A DNA stretch of 64,000 nt from Psychrobium sp. MM17-31 (GTDB lineage: Bacteria > Pseudomonadota > Gammaproteobacteria > Enterobacterales > Psychrobiaceae). Under the pieces are notes generated by a model, which searched no databases, was not told the origin of the DNA, and saw nothing but the letters and a program-made list of their open reading frames with translations. The position numbers and the translations under genes were made by a program. The DNA lies in assembly GCF_022347785.1 (NCBI RefSeq), contig NZ_JAKRGA010000003.1, positions 682,001 through 746,000 of the forward strand. The letters run 5' to 3'. Positions 33,211 to 41,736 of the stretch are shown here, in pieces. Position 1 is the stretch's first letter. Every line of letters starts with the position of its first letter.

Positions 33211-35307
33211 ATGAAAAAAACTGCAATTGTTACGGCATCGCTTGCTACCCTAGCGCTGACAGCTTGCCAAACGACAAATAACGCCGTTGTCAAACCTGAC
33301 AGCGATTATCTATGGCTTGAAGAAGTTCAAGGTGAAAAACCGCTAGCTTGGGTTGATGCGCAAAACAACAAAGCCTTTGCGAGCTTGAAATCAAACCCTG
33401 TTTATCAACAGAGCTATGATGAAAACCTTAAGCTACTTAACTCAAACGACCGTATCGCCTACGCCACACAACGCGGCGATTACCTGTACAACTTCTGGAC
33501 GGACAAAAACAATCAGCGCGGCTTATACCGCCGTACAACGCTAGAAGAGTACAAAAAAGAAAACCCGACATGGGAAACGATTTTAGACATCGACGAGCTG
33601 GCTAAAAAAGACGGCCAAAGCTGGGTTTACAAAGGTATGAACTGTCTTTACCCAGACTACAACCGCTGTTTAGTCAGTTTATCACCAGGCGGTACCGACG
33701 CAGTTGTCGTGCGTGAATTCGACATCAGTAAAAAAGCCTTCGTTAAAGATGGTTTCACCCTGCCAGAAGCCAAAAATTCAATTAGCTGGCGCGACGAAAA
33801 CTCCGTATTTGTCGGTACTGATTTCGGTAAAGGCAGCTTAACGGATTCAGGTTACCCGGGTGTTGTTAAGATTTGGAATCGCGGCACACCACTGTCGAGC
33901 GCTAAACAAGTTTTCCACGCCGACCCATCATCAGTAGCAGCTTCTGGTTTTGTATTGCGCGATGGTAAGCAATCAGTGAATATTGTTTACGATTCAACAT
34001 CTTTTTACACGCGTGATATCTACGTATTGCAAGACGGTAAAAAAGTTAAACTGCCAATTCCTAAAGATGCCAGCTTAAGTGCATTCCTAAATGGCGATTT
34101 ATTTATCCAGTTAAAATCAGCATGGAAAGTTAACGGTAAAGAATTAGCGCAAGGCAGCATCGTATTTGCACCGCTAAAGGATATTCTAAAAGATAACGCC
34201 AGCTACCAAACGCTGATCACCCCAACACCAAGCCTCGCTATTACTTCAGTTCAAGCGACTAAGAGTGCGTTACTAGTGAGCGTGTTAGACAACGTAAAAT
34301 CAAAAGTTTTACGCTTTACCAACACTAACGGCCAATGGCAAAGCAAAGCCGTCAATATCGATGATAAAGGCAGCATCAGCGTTTTCAATACCAGCGAAAG
34401 CAGCGATGACTTTTTCCTAACCTACACCAGCTTCCTTAAGCCTGCGACCCTTTACAAAGTCGATGGTGAATCAGGCAAACTAACTCAGTTAAAAGCTCAA
34501 AAATCGCAATTTAACAGCGATGACATGGTAACTCATCAATACTGGGCAACGTCTAAAGATGGCACCAAGGTTCCATATTTTGCCATCATGAAAAAAGACA
34601 CAGTCCTCGATGGTAAAAATCCAACATTACTATACGGCTACGGCGGTTTCGAAGTTTCGTTAAAACCATCATACAGCGCACTACGCGGTAAAAACTGGTT
34701 AGAGAAAGGCGGCGTATACGTTTTATCAAACATTCGCGGCGGTGGTGAATTTGGTCCTAAATGGCACCAAGCAGCGCTAAAGAAAAACCGTCACAAGGCG
34801 TATGAAGATTTCGAAGCTATCGCGATGGATCTTATCGATCGTAAAATCACTTCTCCTGCGCATCTAGGTATTCAAGGTGGTAGTAACGGTGGTCTACTAA
34901 TGGGCGCGGCATTTACGCGTCGTCCAGACTTATACAACGCTGTTGTGTGTCAGGTACCACTACTTGATATGAAGCGCTACACCAAGTTACTCGCGGGCGC
35001 GAGCTGGGCAGCTGAATACGGCGATCCAGACAAGCCGGAAATGTGGGAATACATTAAAACTTACTCACCATTCCACAACTTAGATGCGAAAACAGACTAC
35101 CCGAAAGTTTTCTTCACAACATCTACCAAAGACGACCGCGTTCACCCTGGTCACGCGCGTAAAATGGTAGCCAAGATGCAAGATCTCGGACACGATGTTT
35201 ACTACTACGAGAACACCGAAGGCGGTCACGCCGGCGCAGCAGACAACAAACAGCGCGCCGACATGTACGCCCTAGTTTATAGCTACTTATGGCAACAACT
35301 TAAGTAG
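33211..35307 (+). CDS. Prolyl oligopeptidase family (S9A) lipoprotein
   Basis: This 698-residue peptidase cleaves short peptides, usually after proline. It has a lipoprotein signal with lipobox LTAC (Cys19), so it should be membrane-anchored on the periplasmic or outer side. A beta-propeller covers about 75-415 and the alpha/beta-hydrolase domain follows. The catalytic Ser is in GGSNGGLLMG, the Asp in STKDDRVHPGHA and the His in EGGHAGAAD. The frame extends upstream to 33097, but the export signal marks the ATG at 33211. It ends in a strong terminator. Confidence 0.93.
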   Translation: MKKTAIVTASLATLALTACQTTNNAVVKPDSDYLWLEEVQGEKPLAWVDAQNNKAFASLKSNPVYQQSYDENLKLLNSNDRIAYATQRGDYLYNFWTDKNNQRGLYRRTTLEEYKKENPTWETILDIDELAKKDGQSWVYKGMNCLYPDYNRCLVSLSPGGTDAVVVREFDISKKAFVKDGFTLPEAKNSISWRDENSVFVGTDFGKGSLTDSGYPGVVKIWNRGTPLSSAKQVFHADPSSVAASGFVLRDGKQSVNIVYDSTSFYTRDIYVLQDGKKVKLPIPKDASLSAFLNGDLFIQLKSAWKVNGKELAQGSIVFAPLKDILKDNASYQTLITPTPSLAITSVQATKSALLVSVLDNVKSKVLRFTNTNGQWQSKAVNIDDKGSISVFNTSESSDDFFLTYTSFLKPATLYKVDGESGKLTQLKAQKSQFNSDDMVTHQYWATSKDGTKVPYFAIMKKDTVLDGKNPTLLYGYGGFEVSLKPSYSALRGKNWLEKGGVYVLSNIRGGGEFGPKWHQAALKKNRHKAYEDFEAIAMDLIDRKITSPAHLGIQGGSNGGLLMGAAFTRRPDLYNAVVCQVPLLDMKRYTKLLAGASWAAEYGDPDKPEMWEYIKTYSPFHNLDAKTDYPKVFFTTSTKDDRVHPGHARKMVAKMQDLGHDVYYYENTEGGHAGAADNKQRADMYALVYSYLWQQLK

Positions 35308-35325
35308 TCATACGCTCACGCAAAC

Positions 35326-35357
35326 AAAAGCCGATTTAAGCAATTAAATCGGCTTTT
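35326..35357 (+). terminator. Terminator after the S9 peptidase
   Basis: Stem AAAAGCCGATTTA pairs with TAAATCGGCTTTTTT around a six-base loop. The same stem recurs at 37592-37617. Confidence 0.88.
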
Positions 35358-35441
35358 TTGTTAATTACTGAAAAAAGTTTGTCACACATTTCACCGCTCT
35401 CGTGACTTAGTTAATGAACATACTAATTAACGGGAATCATC

Positions 35442-36335
35442 ATGAAAAAAACACTTTGCTCAATAGCACTAATCACTGCAAGTTTTCTATCACACAACCA
35501 AGCAGCAGCGACAACTAATCAATGCCTTAATGCCAAGGTGTCTGGTCAAGGACAAGCGGTTCTTCTACTACCGGGATTTATCAGCGATGAAACGGTTTGG
35601 GATGAAATCAGCGCTAATCTTGCGAACAACTATCAAGTGCATCAACTATCTATTGCTGGATTTGGTAAAAACCCAGCGTGTAAGAATGCAGATGACATCG
35701 CTAGCACCATCAAAGCTGAACTGGCAACTTACCTCAGTTCAAATAAGCTAGCAGAGCCGATTTTAGTCGGTCACAGCATGGGCGGATTGCTGGCATTTGA
35801 CGCGTCACTCAATCCTAGCATCAAATTAAAGGCCGCAATATCTGTCGATGGCCTACCGTTTATTGGCCCTATTTTTACCCGTAGTAATCAAACCACCGCG
35901 CAAGATTTAGCGCCACAGGCAACAGCGATAAAAGCGATGTATCAAAATGCAACGCCCCAGCAAATGGTGGCGTTCACCCAACAAGGCATCGCCCTGCAAA
36001 CCAATAATAAGGCGCGTTATAAAGATATATTGGCCATGGCAAAGCAATCAGATCCACACACTGCAGGCAGCGCCCTAAGCTGGGTAATGACGACCGATCT
36101 CCGACCTAAGCTAGCCAATGTCACAAACCCTGTGCTATTAATTGGTGCCTCTGGCGCGTTTAAAACTGAGCAGCAGCATCAGGCTGCACAGGCAATGTAT
36201 AAAGCGCAATTAGCAGACGCGCCAAAGGTCTCGTTAATTATGAATAAGCAAGGAAATCACTTTTTAATGTGGGATCAAAAAGACTGGTTACTGGCAACAA
36301 TTAAAAACTTTATTAAACAGCAGCCAAACAGCTAG
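35442..36335 (+). CDS. Exported alpha/beta hydrolase
   Basis: This 297-residue protein has a Sec signal peptide ending near AAA-TTN (residue 23), so it acts in the periplasm. The nucleophile elbow is GHSMGG near 107-112, the oxyanion segment is LLPGFISDETVWDE and the catalytic His is probably in QGNHFLMWDQ near the C terminus. The substrate is unknown; an ester or lactone is typical of this fold. The ECF sigma gene follows after 62 bases, possibly in the same transcript. Confidence 0.85.
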   Translation: MKKTLCSIALITASFLSHNQAAATTNQCLNAKVSGQGQAVLLLPGFISDETVWDEISANLANNYQVHQLSIAGFGKNPACKNADDIASTIKAELATYLSSNKLAEPILVGHSMGGLLAFDASLNPSIKLKAAISVDGLPFIGPIFTRSNQTTAQDLAPQATAIKAMYQNATPQQMVAFTQQGIALQTNNKARYKDILAMAKQSDPHTAGSALSWVMTTDLRPKLANVTNPVLLIGASGAFKTEQQHQAAQAMYKAQLADAPKVSLIMNKQGNHFLMWDQKDWLLATIKNFIKQQPNS

Positions 36336-36397
36336 CTGCTAGCACAACAACGCGTTGCGGGCGATATAGCCCGCCGCATAATCTACTTAAGGGTTTA

Positions 36398-37549
36398 ATG
36401 ATGACAGTCTCTACAAAATTATTAATTGACCAAGATACATTACGTCTCGCGCAATCTGGTGACAAACAAGCTTTTTCGACACTTGTTAATTACCTCAACA
36501 ATACAGTGCATGCGATTGCTTTAGCCATGACTAAAGATTTAGGTCACAGTCGCGATGTTAGTCAGTTGGTGTTTATCAAAATTTGGCAACAACTCAATGA
36601 GCTTAAAAATACCGATAGTCTGCTGCCATGGGCACGACAAATCACACGCTACACGGCACTAAACTTTATTCGCGACAACAAAGTGCACAGTGAAATTGCA
36701 AGCGAAGATGACACCATAGAATCATTGCTAGATGAAGTCATTAATCAAACTGACAGCAGTGAGCATCAATTAATTCAACAGCAACAAAATCAGGTGATTA
36801 ACCACCTAATATCGCAATTGCCGGATGAAAGCCGTGAAATCATCGTCCTCTATTATCGCGAAGAACACGACGCCAATGCCGTCGCCAAATTACTGGGCCT
36901 AACTCCAGCAACCGTCCGTAAACGCTTGCAGCGCATTCGCGAATTGCTCAAACAAGATATTTTGCATAAATACGGCAAGGTGCTGTTTGCCACCACGCCT
37001 GTTGCACTTGAATTATCGACGTTAATAGCAACGGCAAGCGCATCACCTGTTGCAGCAGCGACTATTGGCAGCTCGGCGGCAGCAACTCAATCTCACTGGC
37101 TATCAAAGCTGTTTTATCTGCTTGGCGGTGCAGTTATTGGCGCTTTCTTTGGTGTACTCGCCAACAACTTCGCCATTAATCGCACTATTAAACACATCGA
37201 TAACCACGCTGATATCGAGAAACTACAAAAACTCAAACGCCAAGGAAATCTGTGGATTGTCATCAGTGCGATAGGATTAACCGCGAGTTATCAGTGGACA
37301 CAAGGCTGGTTATTGCCCGTAATCGCCTATACGTTGTTTTTAGTTGGTTTGACTGTGGTAGTGTCGAGTACCAATCGCATAAGTCGCGACAATCTCACTC
37401 GACAAGCGCCCAATGACACCAGAGCTGCAAAAATACTAACGCGCAGTCAATGGTCCTGTAAATTGGGCTATATAGTGGGATTTGGTGGCGGAACTTTAGG
37501 ACTACTCGTCGGACTCTATCAAAGCGGCCGCTTTAGCCACTTTCTATAA
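36398..37549 (+). CDS. ECF sigma factor fused to a four-helix membrane domain
   Basis: This 383-residue protein begins with sigma region 2 (about 14-92, FIKIWQQLNELK..LLPWARQITRYTALNFIRD) and region 4 (about 130-185, LPDESREIIVLYY and TPATVRKRLQRIRELL). A linker leads to four hydrophobic segments at about 236-258, 284-300, 306-327 and 357-376. Standard ECF factors stop near residue 190. The membrane part may replace a separate anti-sigma factor and hold the sigma domain at the membrane. No anti-sigma gene is adjacent. A stable hairpin in the leader (GCGGGC..GCCCGC around 36357-36376) may affect expression. Confidence 0.85.
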   Translation: MMTVSTKLLIDQDTLRLAQSGDKQAFSTLVNYLNNTVHAIALAMTKDLGHSRDVSQLVFIKIWQQLNELKNTDSLLPWARQITRYTALNFIRDNKVHSEIASEDDTIESLLDEVINQTDSSEHQLIQQQQNQVINHLISQLPDESREIIVLYYREEHDANAVAKLLGLTPATVRKRLQRIRELLKQDILHKYGKVLFATTPVALELSTLIATASASPVAAATIGSSAAATQSHWLSKLFYLLGGAVIGAFFGVLANNFAINRTIKHIDNHADIEKLQKLKRQGNLWIVISAIGLTASYQWTQGWLLPVIAYTLFLVGLTVVVSSTNRISRDNLTRQAPNDTRAAKILTRSQWSCKLGYIVGFGGGTLGLLVGLYQSGRFSHFL

Positions 37550-37591
37550 CCAATTGGCATAAGACATTGATGCGATTGCAGAACAAATACA

Positions 37592-37621
37592 AGCCGATTT
37601 AAACAATTAAATCGGCTCTTT
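37592..37621 (+). terminator. Terminator after the ECF sigma gene
   Basis: Stem AGCCGATTTA pairs with TAAATCGGCT around a six-base loop, followed by CTTTTATT. It is nearly identical to the terminator at 35326-35357. Confidence 0.8.
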
Positions 37622-37650
37622 TATTACATGAAAGAAACAAAGATACTAAT

Positions 37651-38043
37651 CTATTCAGCGTTCGATAAACGCTTACTCAGATAACTACTCATCACCACAG
37701 AGATAATTTCTAAGGATAAATACAGCCACATCACCCAATTAGGATTGCCATCAACAATCAAGCCAACCAATCTTCCAAACGCCATCATTAGCATCAGCAA
37801 ACGAATAAACTTCAATCCCAATAGATGTAAACTGGCATTTTGAGCAAACCACCATAGCAAAACGCCAACGGCAAGTGACATGCCACCATAAGTCGCCCTT
37901 AAATCGATCACGCCAGATTGCGTATCGACAGCCCCGCCTGTAACCCAATGCAGCATTGTATTAGGCCAACCAATAAAGACGACACCATAAGCAACAAAAA
38001 ACAGCGCAAACATAGTTATAAAAAGTTTATTCAGGCTCATCAT
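37651..38043 (-). CDS. DUF4345-like small membrane protein
   Basis: This 130-residue protein has four hydrophobic segments (about 7-25, 48-66, 74-92, 101-120) with the pattern GGxxLAVGVLLWW after RATYGG, as in DUF4345 membrane proteins. Its function is unknown. The start lies 8 bases after the msrA stop, so it shares an operon with msrA. Two Met codons are adjacent at the start. Confidence 0.7.
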   Translation of the reverse strand: MMSLNKLFITMFALFFVAYGVVFIGWPNTMLHWVTGGAVDTQSGVIDLRATYGGMSLAVGVLLWWFAQNASLHLLGLKFIRLLMLMMAFGRLVGLIVDGNPNWVMWLYLSLEIISVVMSSYLSKRLSNAE

Positions 38044-38051
38044 GCGCAGTC

Positions 38052-38567
38052 CTAATTATCTGATTTATATTTATGCAGCAAATCCAACGGAATATGACAG
38101 TAATCATTGGGAAAACGCGTTAAGCGATCTTGGTGCTCATCATCACTTGCTACATAGTTAATTAATGGCAATACTTCAACCGCAACCTTTTCAACATCGT
38201 CTCTGCTAGTGATAAATGATCTTGCCGCATCGAGCATCCATTGATGCTCGCTATAGACGCCAGTGCGATATTTCTCACCGACATCCTCTCCCTGCTTATT
38301 AACACTATAGGGATCGATAATTTCGAAAAAATACCCCATCAACTGCTCGACGCTAACCTGTGCAGGGTCAAACTCGACTTTCACGCACTCTGCATAACCG
38401 TCATAAGCAGCGCGAGTATTATTACTGGTACCATTGGCGCGTCCGGCCTGAGTTTGCGCCACACCAGGTAAATGACGAAAAAATTCCTGCACGCCCCACA
38501 AGCAGCCACCAGCAAAATAAATAGTGTGGCTTGATGTGTTGGTTGTTGTCTGCGTTGTATTCGTCAT
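38052..38567 (-). CDS. Peptide-methionine (S)-S-oxide reductase, atypical MsrA
   Basis: This 171-residue enzyme reduces methionine sulfoxide in proteins. The active-site motif is GGCLWGVQEFF, with Leu where classical MsrA has GCFWG, so the nucleophile Cys and the following Trp are kept. The usual GYxGG strand reads AGRANGTS, and the YHQ segment near the C terminus reads DDEHQDRL. It is thus a divergent MsrA subgroup. The frame reaches 38582 via TTG; the ATG at 38565-38567 is preferred. Confidence 0.82.
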   Translation of the reverse strand: MTNTTQTTTNTSSHTIYFAGGCLWGVQEFFRHLPGVAQTQAGRANGTSNNTRAAYDGYAECVKVEFDPAQVSVEQLMGYFFEIIDPYSVNKQGEDVGEKYRTGVYSEHQWMLDAARSFITSRDDVEKVAVEVLPLINYVASDDEHQDRLTRFPNDYCHIPLDLLHKYKSDN

Positions 38568-38683
38568 AACTTGTCGTACCAATTGAGAATAGTTATCAAG
38601 TGCGATGATTGATTATTTGTTATAGAATCTGCCGCGAAATCAATCTCAGCCTAGAAAAACTTAACGACCGCGAGTGTATTAAA

Positions 38684-40537
38684 ATGAATCGAGTTGCACA
38701 AGTCAGTGCCCTTACGTTGCTTGTTAGCACATCATTTATTGCTGTAGCCAATGACACAAATGACAGCAGTAAAAAAATTGAAAAAATTACCATCGAAGGC
38801 CGCACTACTGCCAACGACCAACCGGTTGGCACCTTCAATATGCCAGTGTCAAATTTAGAATTCGACCCACGTATCGATCTTCAATCGCGTAACATGGCTG
38901 AAGCGCAGGCTGATGTCACTATTCGCGGCGGTATTTTCGAAAATACTGGTTTTAGAATTGGTAGCGCCACGTTAATGGATCCACAAACTGGTCACTACTT
39001 TGCAGAAATTCCTGTCGCCCCTGAAATGCTAACTACAGCTGATGTGTTAACGGGTGCAGATAACGCCCTTTTAGGACTTAACAGCTCTGTTGGCACCGTC
39101 TCTTTTGGTTGGCGTCAAATCAAAAACGGCGGCAGCGTCAGCGCTGGCATTGGTAACAATGGTTTAAACTTGCAACGTATTCACGCTGCTGGCACATCAG
39201 ATTTATCTAACGATGGTTGGACACTTGGCTTTGAAGGTGAATTCTCGCGATCGACAAGCGATGGCAGCATCGACAATGGCGATCACGACTATCAACGCGC
39301 CTCTGGCCGCCTGCAACTGGTGAGCAAAGATTCGCAAACCGATTTATTTTTTGGCGATCAAGAAAAGTTCTTCGGTTGGCCAAATATGTACACACCGTTT
39401 AACGTCAACGAAACCGAAGATTTAGATACTCAGTTATTGATGCTTAATCACCGTCAAAGCTACGGCAATGACAACAATTTCGAGATTACGGCTTATCATC
39501 GCCAGCACAAAGATCACTACGTTTTTTCACGCGAGAATCCATCAGCGTTTGAAGCCTTCCACGACACTGACGTGAAATCGATTGCCCTAGCTGGTTACCA
39601 CCGTTTTAATGACACCATAGCATTGAACTACACCAGTCAATTTGCAGAAGATAAAATCAACTCAACCACCCTTGAGCGCAACTTTACCTCGCGTAGTTAC
39701 ACCAAACTCAGTGTGCTCCCTGAATACCACATGCCATTGGCTAACGACGAGCAATTAAAAATTCGTTTAGGCCTCAGCTTTGACGATACCAATCGCGACG
39801 ATTCACACACATCAGTCATTGGTGATATCACGTGGAGCAAGCCAAATAGCGATGACGGTCAAGACAGTTTCTATCTCTCTTATTCACAAGCGAGCCAAGT
39901 ATCTGGCTACACTGCTATCGGCGGTAGCGAAACTGGCGGCCTATTTAGAAGTAATCACAACCTAAAACGCGAAACTAGCGACAACCTTGAATTAGGCATG
40001 TCACTCGATCGCCAAGGCTGGAACTTAGACGCTGCCCTATTCCATCGTTGGGATAACGACTTAGCGGATTGGACTTATAGCTTCGACTCAACATCAGCCC
40101 GCTCAGCAAATCCAGTTGATATCAAAACCCTTGGTTTAGAACTTATTGCCGTTAAACGCTTTGACAATGCTGATATTGTGGCGAGTTATACGCATCTGAA
40201 GAAATCAGAAGATTATGGCAACGCCAGCGTTGATGCCAGCTTCTATGCGCTTAACTACCCAACACATCGCATTACACTAGGCGCTATTTGGCGTCCGCTT
40301 GACGATGTCGAACTTCGCATCGACAACGAATGGCGCACCCAAGAGAAAAACGCCCTGCGTAACGGCGATGATAACGCATTGTTTACGCATCTCACCGCCA
40401 TCTATAAACCAAGTCAATTGGATGGCTTAGAGCTAAGCCTATCAGCCGATAACCTGTGGGAAGAAGAGTTTGAAGAAATTCCCGGTACGCCAGGTCGCGG
40501 CGACCAATATTCGTTTACTGCCACTTACCGCTGGTAA
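38684..40537 (+). CDS. TonB-dependent outer-membrane receptor
   Basis: The 617-residue product has a signal peptide (to about VAND, residue 24), a short TonB-box-like IEKITIEGR near 33-41, a plug domain with VTIRGGIFENTGFRIG (about 78-93) and a 22-strand-type beta barrel ending in the C-terminal aromatic signature FTATYRW. The barrel is shorter than in siderophore receptors. The ligand cannot be read from the sequence. The frame starts at 38609, but the ATG at 38684 begins the export signal. Confidence 0.87.
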   Translation: MNRVAQVSALTLLVSTSFIAVANDTNDSSKKIEKITIEGRTTANDQPVGTFNMPVSNLEFDPRIDLQSRNMAEAQADVTIRGGIFENTGFRIGSATLMDPQTGHYFAEIPVAPEMLTTADVLTGADNALLGLNSSVGTVSFGWRQIKNGGSVSAGIGNNGLNLQRIHAAGTSDLSNDGWTLGFEGEFSRSTSDGSIDNGDHDYQRASGRLQLVSKDSQTDLFFGDQEKFFGWPNMYTPFNVNETEDLDTQLLMLNHRQSYGNDNNFEITAYHRQHKDHYVFSRENPSAFEAFHDTDVKSIALAGYHRFNDTIALNYTSQFAEDKINSTTLERNFTSRSYTKLSVLPEYHMPLANDEQLKIRLGLSFDDTNRDDSHTSVIGDITWSKPNSDDGQDSFYLSYSQASQVSGYTAIGGSETGGLFRSNHNLKRETSDNLELGMSLDRQGWNLDAALFHRWDNDLADWTYSFDSTSARSANPVDIKTLGLELIAVKRFDNADIVASYTHLKKSEDYGNASVDASFYALNYPTHRITLGAIWRPLDDVELRIDNEWRTQEKNALRNGDDNALFTHLTAIYKPSQLDGLELSLSADNLWEEEFEEIPGTPGRGDQYSFTATYRW

Positions 40538-40547
40538 CTAACGTCAC

Positions 40548-40576
40548 AGCGCCCCTGCTTAATGGGGCGCTCTTTT
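40548..40576 (+). terminator. Terminator after the TonB receptor
   Basis: Stem AGCGCCCC pairs with GGGGCGCT around an eight-base loop, followed by CTTTT. It overlaps the last codon of the convergent gene. Confidence 0.8.
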
Positions 40577-41054
40577 AAAAAACGCCATTACTATTAGCAA
40601 CCTTACCACCAGTCAACAAGCCATAAAGGCGCATCGACAAACTCAAGCCTTGAACTGCATCCCAATGCTCGACGGGAATACCATCTGCTAGTTTCCAAAT
40701 ATCGACAATATTCATGCCCTGCGTATCATCACCGCGATGAGCTGCTTTTAGCGTCGCGTGAGCGTGAATAATCACTTCGTCACCATCGACAAAAACGCGC
40801 TTAACGTCATAGCTAAATGTTGGAAACTTCTTCACTAAATCTGCAATAGTGCTTAACACACCTTCAATACCATCGCTCATCGTCCGATTGTGCTGTTTAT
40901 ACGGATTGTTTTGATGCTGATTTCGCAGCGCCTCAAAGTTGTGATCATTCATCAATAGTTGCACAAAATCTAACACAACTTGCGCGTTAACCCTCTCCTG
41001 CTCACTCCAGTGCGATTTCATCAAAGGCGCTTGTTCGATAATAGGTGCTGACAT
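40575..41054 (-). CDS. SnoaL/NTF2-like fold protein
   Basis: This 159-residue protein has the NTF2-like pattern of predicted SnoaL-type enzymes: an N-terminal helix pair, YKQHNRTMSDGIEGV, then VKRVFVDGDEVIIHAHA and NIVDIWKLADGIPVEHWDAVQ. No transport signal is present. The substrate is unknown. It is divergent from the HxlR regulator gene and shares the long palindrome at 41066-41108, so it is likely that regulator's target. Confidence 0.82.
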   Translation of the reverse strand: MSAPIIEQAPLMKSHWSEQERVNAQVVLDFVQLLMNDHNFEALRNQHQNNPYKQHNRTMSDGIEGVLSTIADLVKKFPTFSYDVKRVFVDGDEVIIHAHATLKAAHRGDDTQGMNIVDIWKLADGIPVEHWDAVQGLSLSMRLYGLLTGGKVANSNGVF

Positions 41055-41065
41055 TCTTTCCTCAC

Positions 41066-41108
41066 ATCAAATAAATTAACTTGTAAATCGCAAGTTAATT
41101 TATTTGAT
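41066..41108. promoter_or_regulatory. 43-bp operator palindrome of the HxlR regulator
   Basis: Perfect 18-bp arms (ATCAAATAAATTAACTTG and its exact complement) flank a 7-base centre. It lies 12 bases before the SnoaL-like gene and 54 bases before the hxlR start, so a bound dimer would block both. A further half-site GCAAGTT follows at 41116-41122. Confidence 0.75.
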
Positions 41109-41162
41109 TGCATTTTGCAAGTTATTTACAATGGTTCTTTCAAACGCCACAGAGAACTTAAG

Positions 41163-41573
41163 ATGACAAAACGTTCAGATTGCCCAATTGCCCACGCACT
41201 AGATATTTTTGGTGATAAGTGGAGTTTATTAATTTTGCGAGACATGCTGTTCTTTGCCAAAACCTCATTTTCAGAGTTGCAACAATCGGACGAAAAAATA
41301 GCCACCAACATACTCTCTAGTCGTTTAGAGCACCTTGAAAAGCAGCATTTGCTCAGTAAAACCGTCAATCCGAATGACAAACGAAAAAAGCACTACCAAC
41401 TCACCCAACAAGGTATCGATTTACTGCCGATTATTTTAGAGATAATGGTATGGAGTCACACTTACCAAGCAGATCTCATGGTGCCTGCTGGTATGATTGA
41501 GCGCATTAAAAACGATCGCCAAAGCCTCATTGCGCAGCTGAAACAACAACTACAAAAGTCACTAACCGCTTAA
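41163..41573 (+). CDS. HxlR family transcriptional regulator
   Basis: This 136-residue winged-helix protein begins MTKRSDCPIAHALDIFGDKW, the hallmark HxlR opening with a redox-capable Cys at residue 7. ILSSRLEHLEKQHLL forms the recognition helix region and KKHYQLTQQG the wing. The frame is open from 41115, but the ATG at 41163 gives the family N terminus. It probably controls itself and the divergent SnoaL-like gene through the 43-bp palindrome. HxlR members often sense aldehydes, quinones or other electrophiles. The signal here is unknown. Confidence 0.9.
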   Translation: MTKRSDCPIAHALDIFGDKWSLLILRDMLFFAKTSFSELQQSDEKIATNILSSRLEHLEKQHLLSKTVNPNDKRKKHYQLTQQGIDLLPIILEIMVWSHTYQADLMVPAGMIERIKNDRQSLIAQLKQQLQKSLTA

Positions 41574-41736
41574 ATAGAAACATCTATTTACAACTAAAGC
41601 GCGCCAAAGCATAGAAACTAGGAATATTGACCTTGTCTACTAGTAACATTTGTTACATTATAACGGGCCATGGTCTATCACTGACGGTATCAACACTGCC
41701 AGCGATACAAAATGAAAACACCTAGGAACTAAAACT

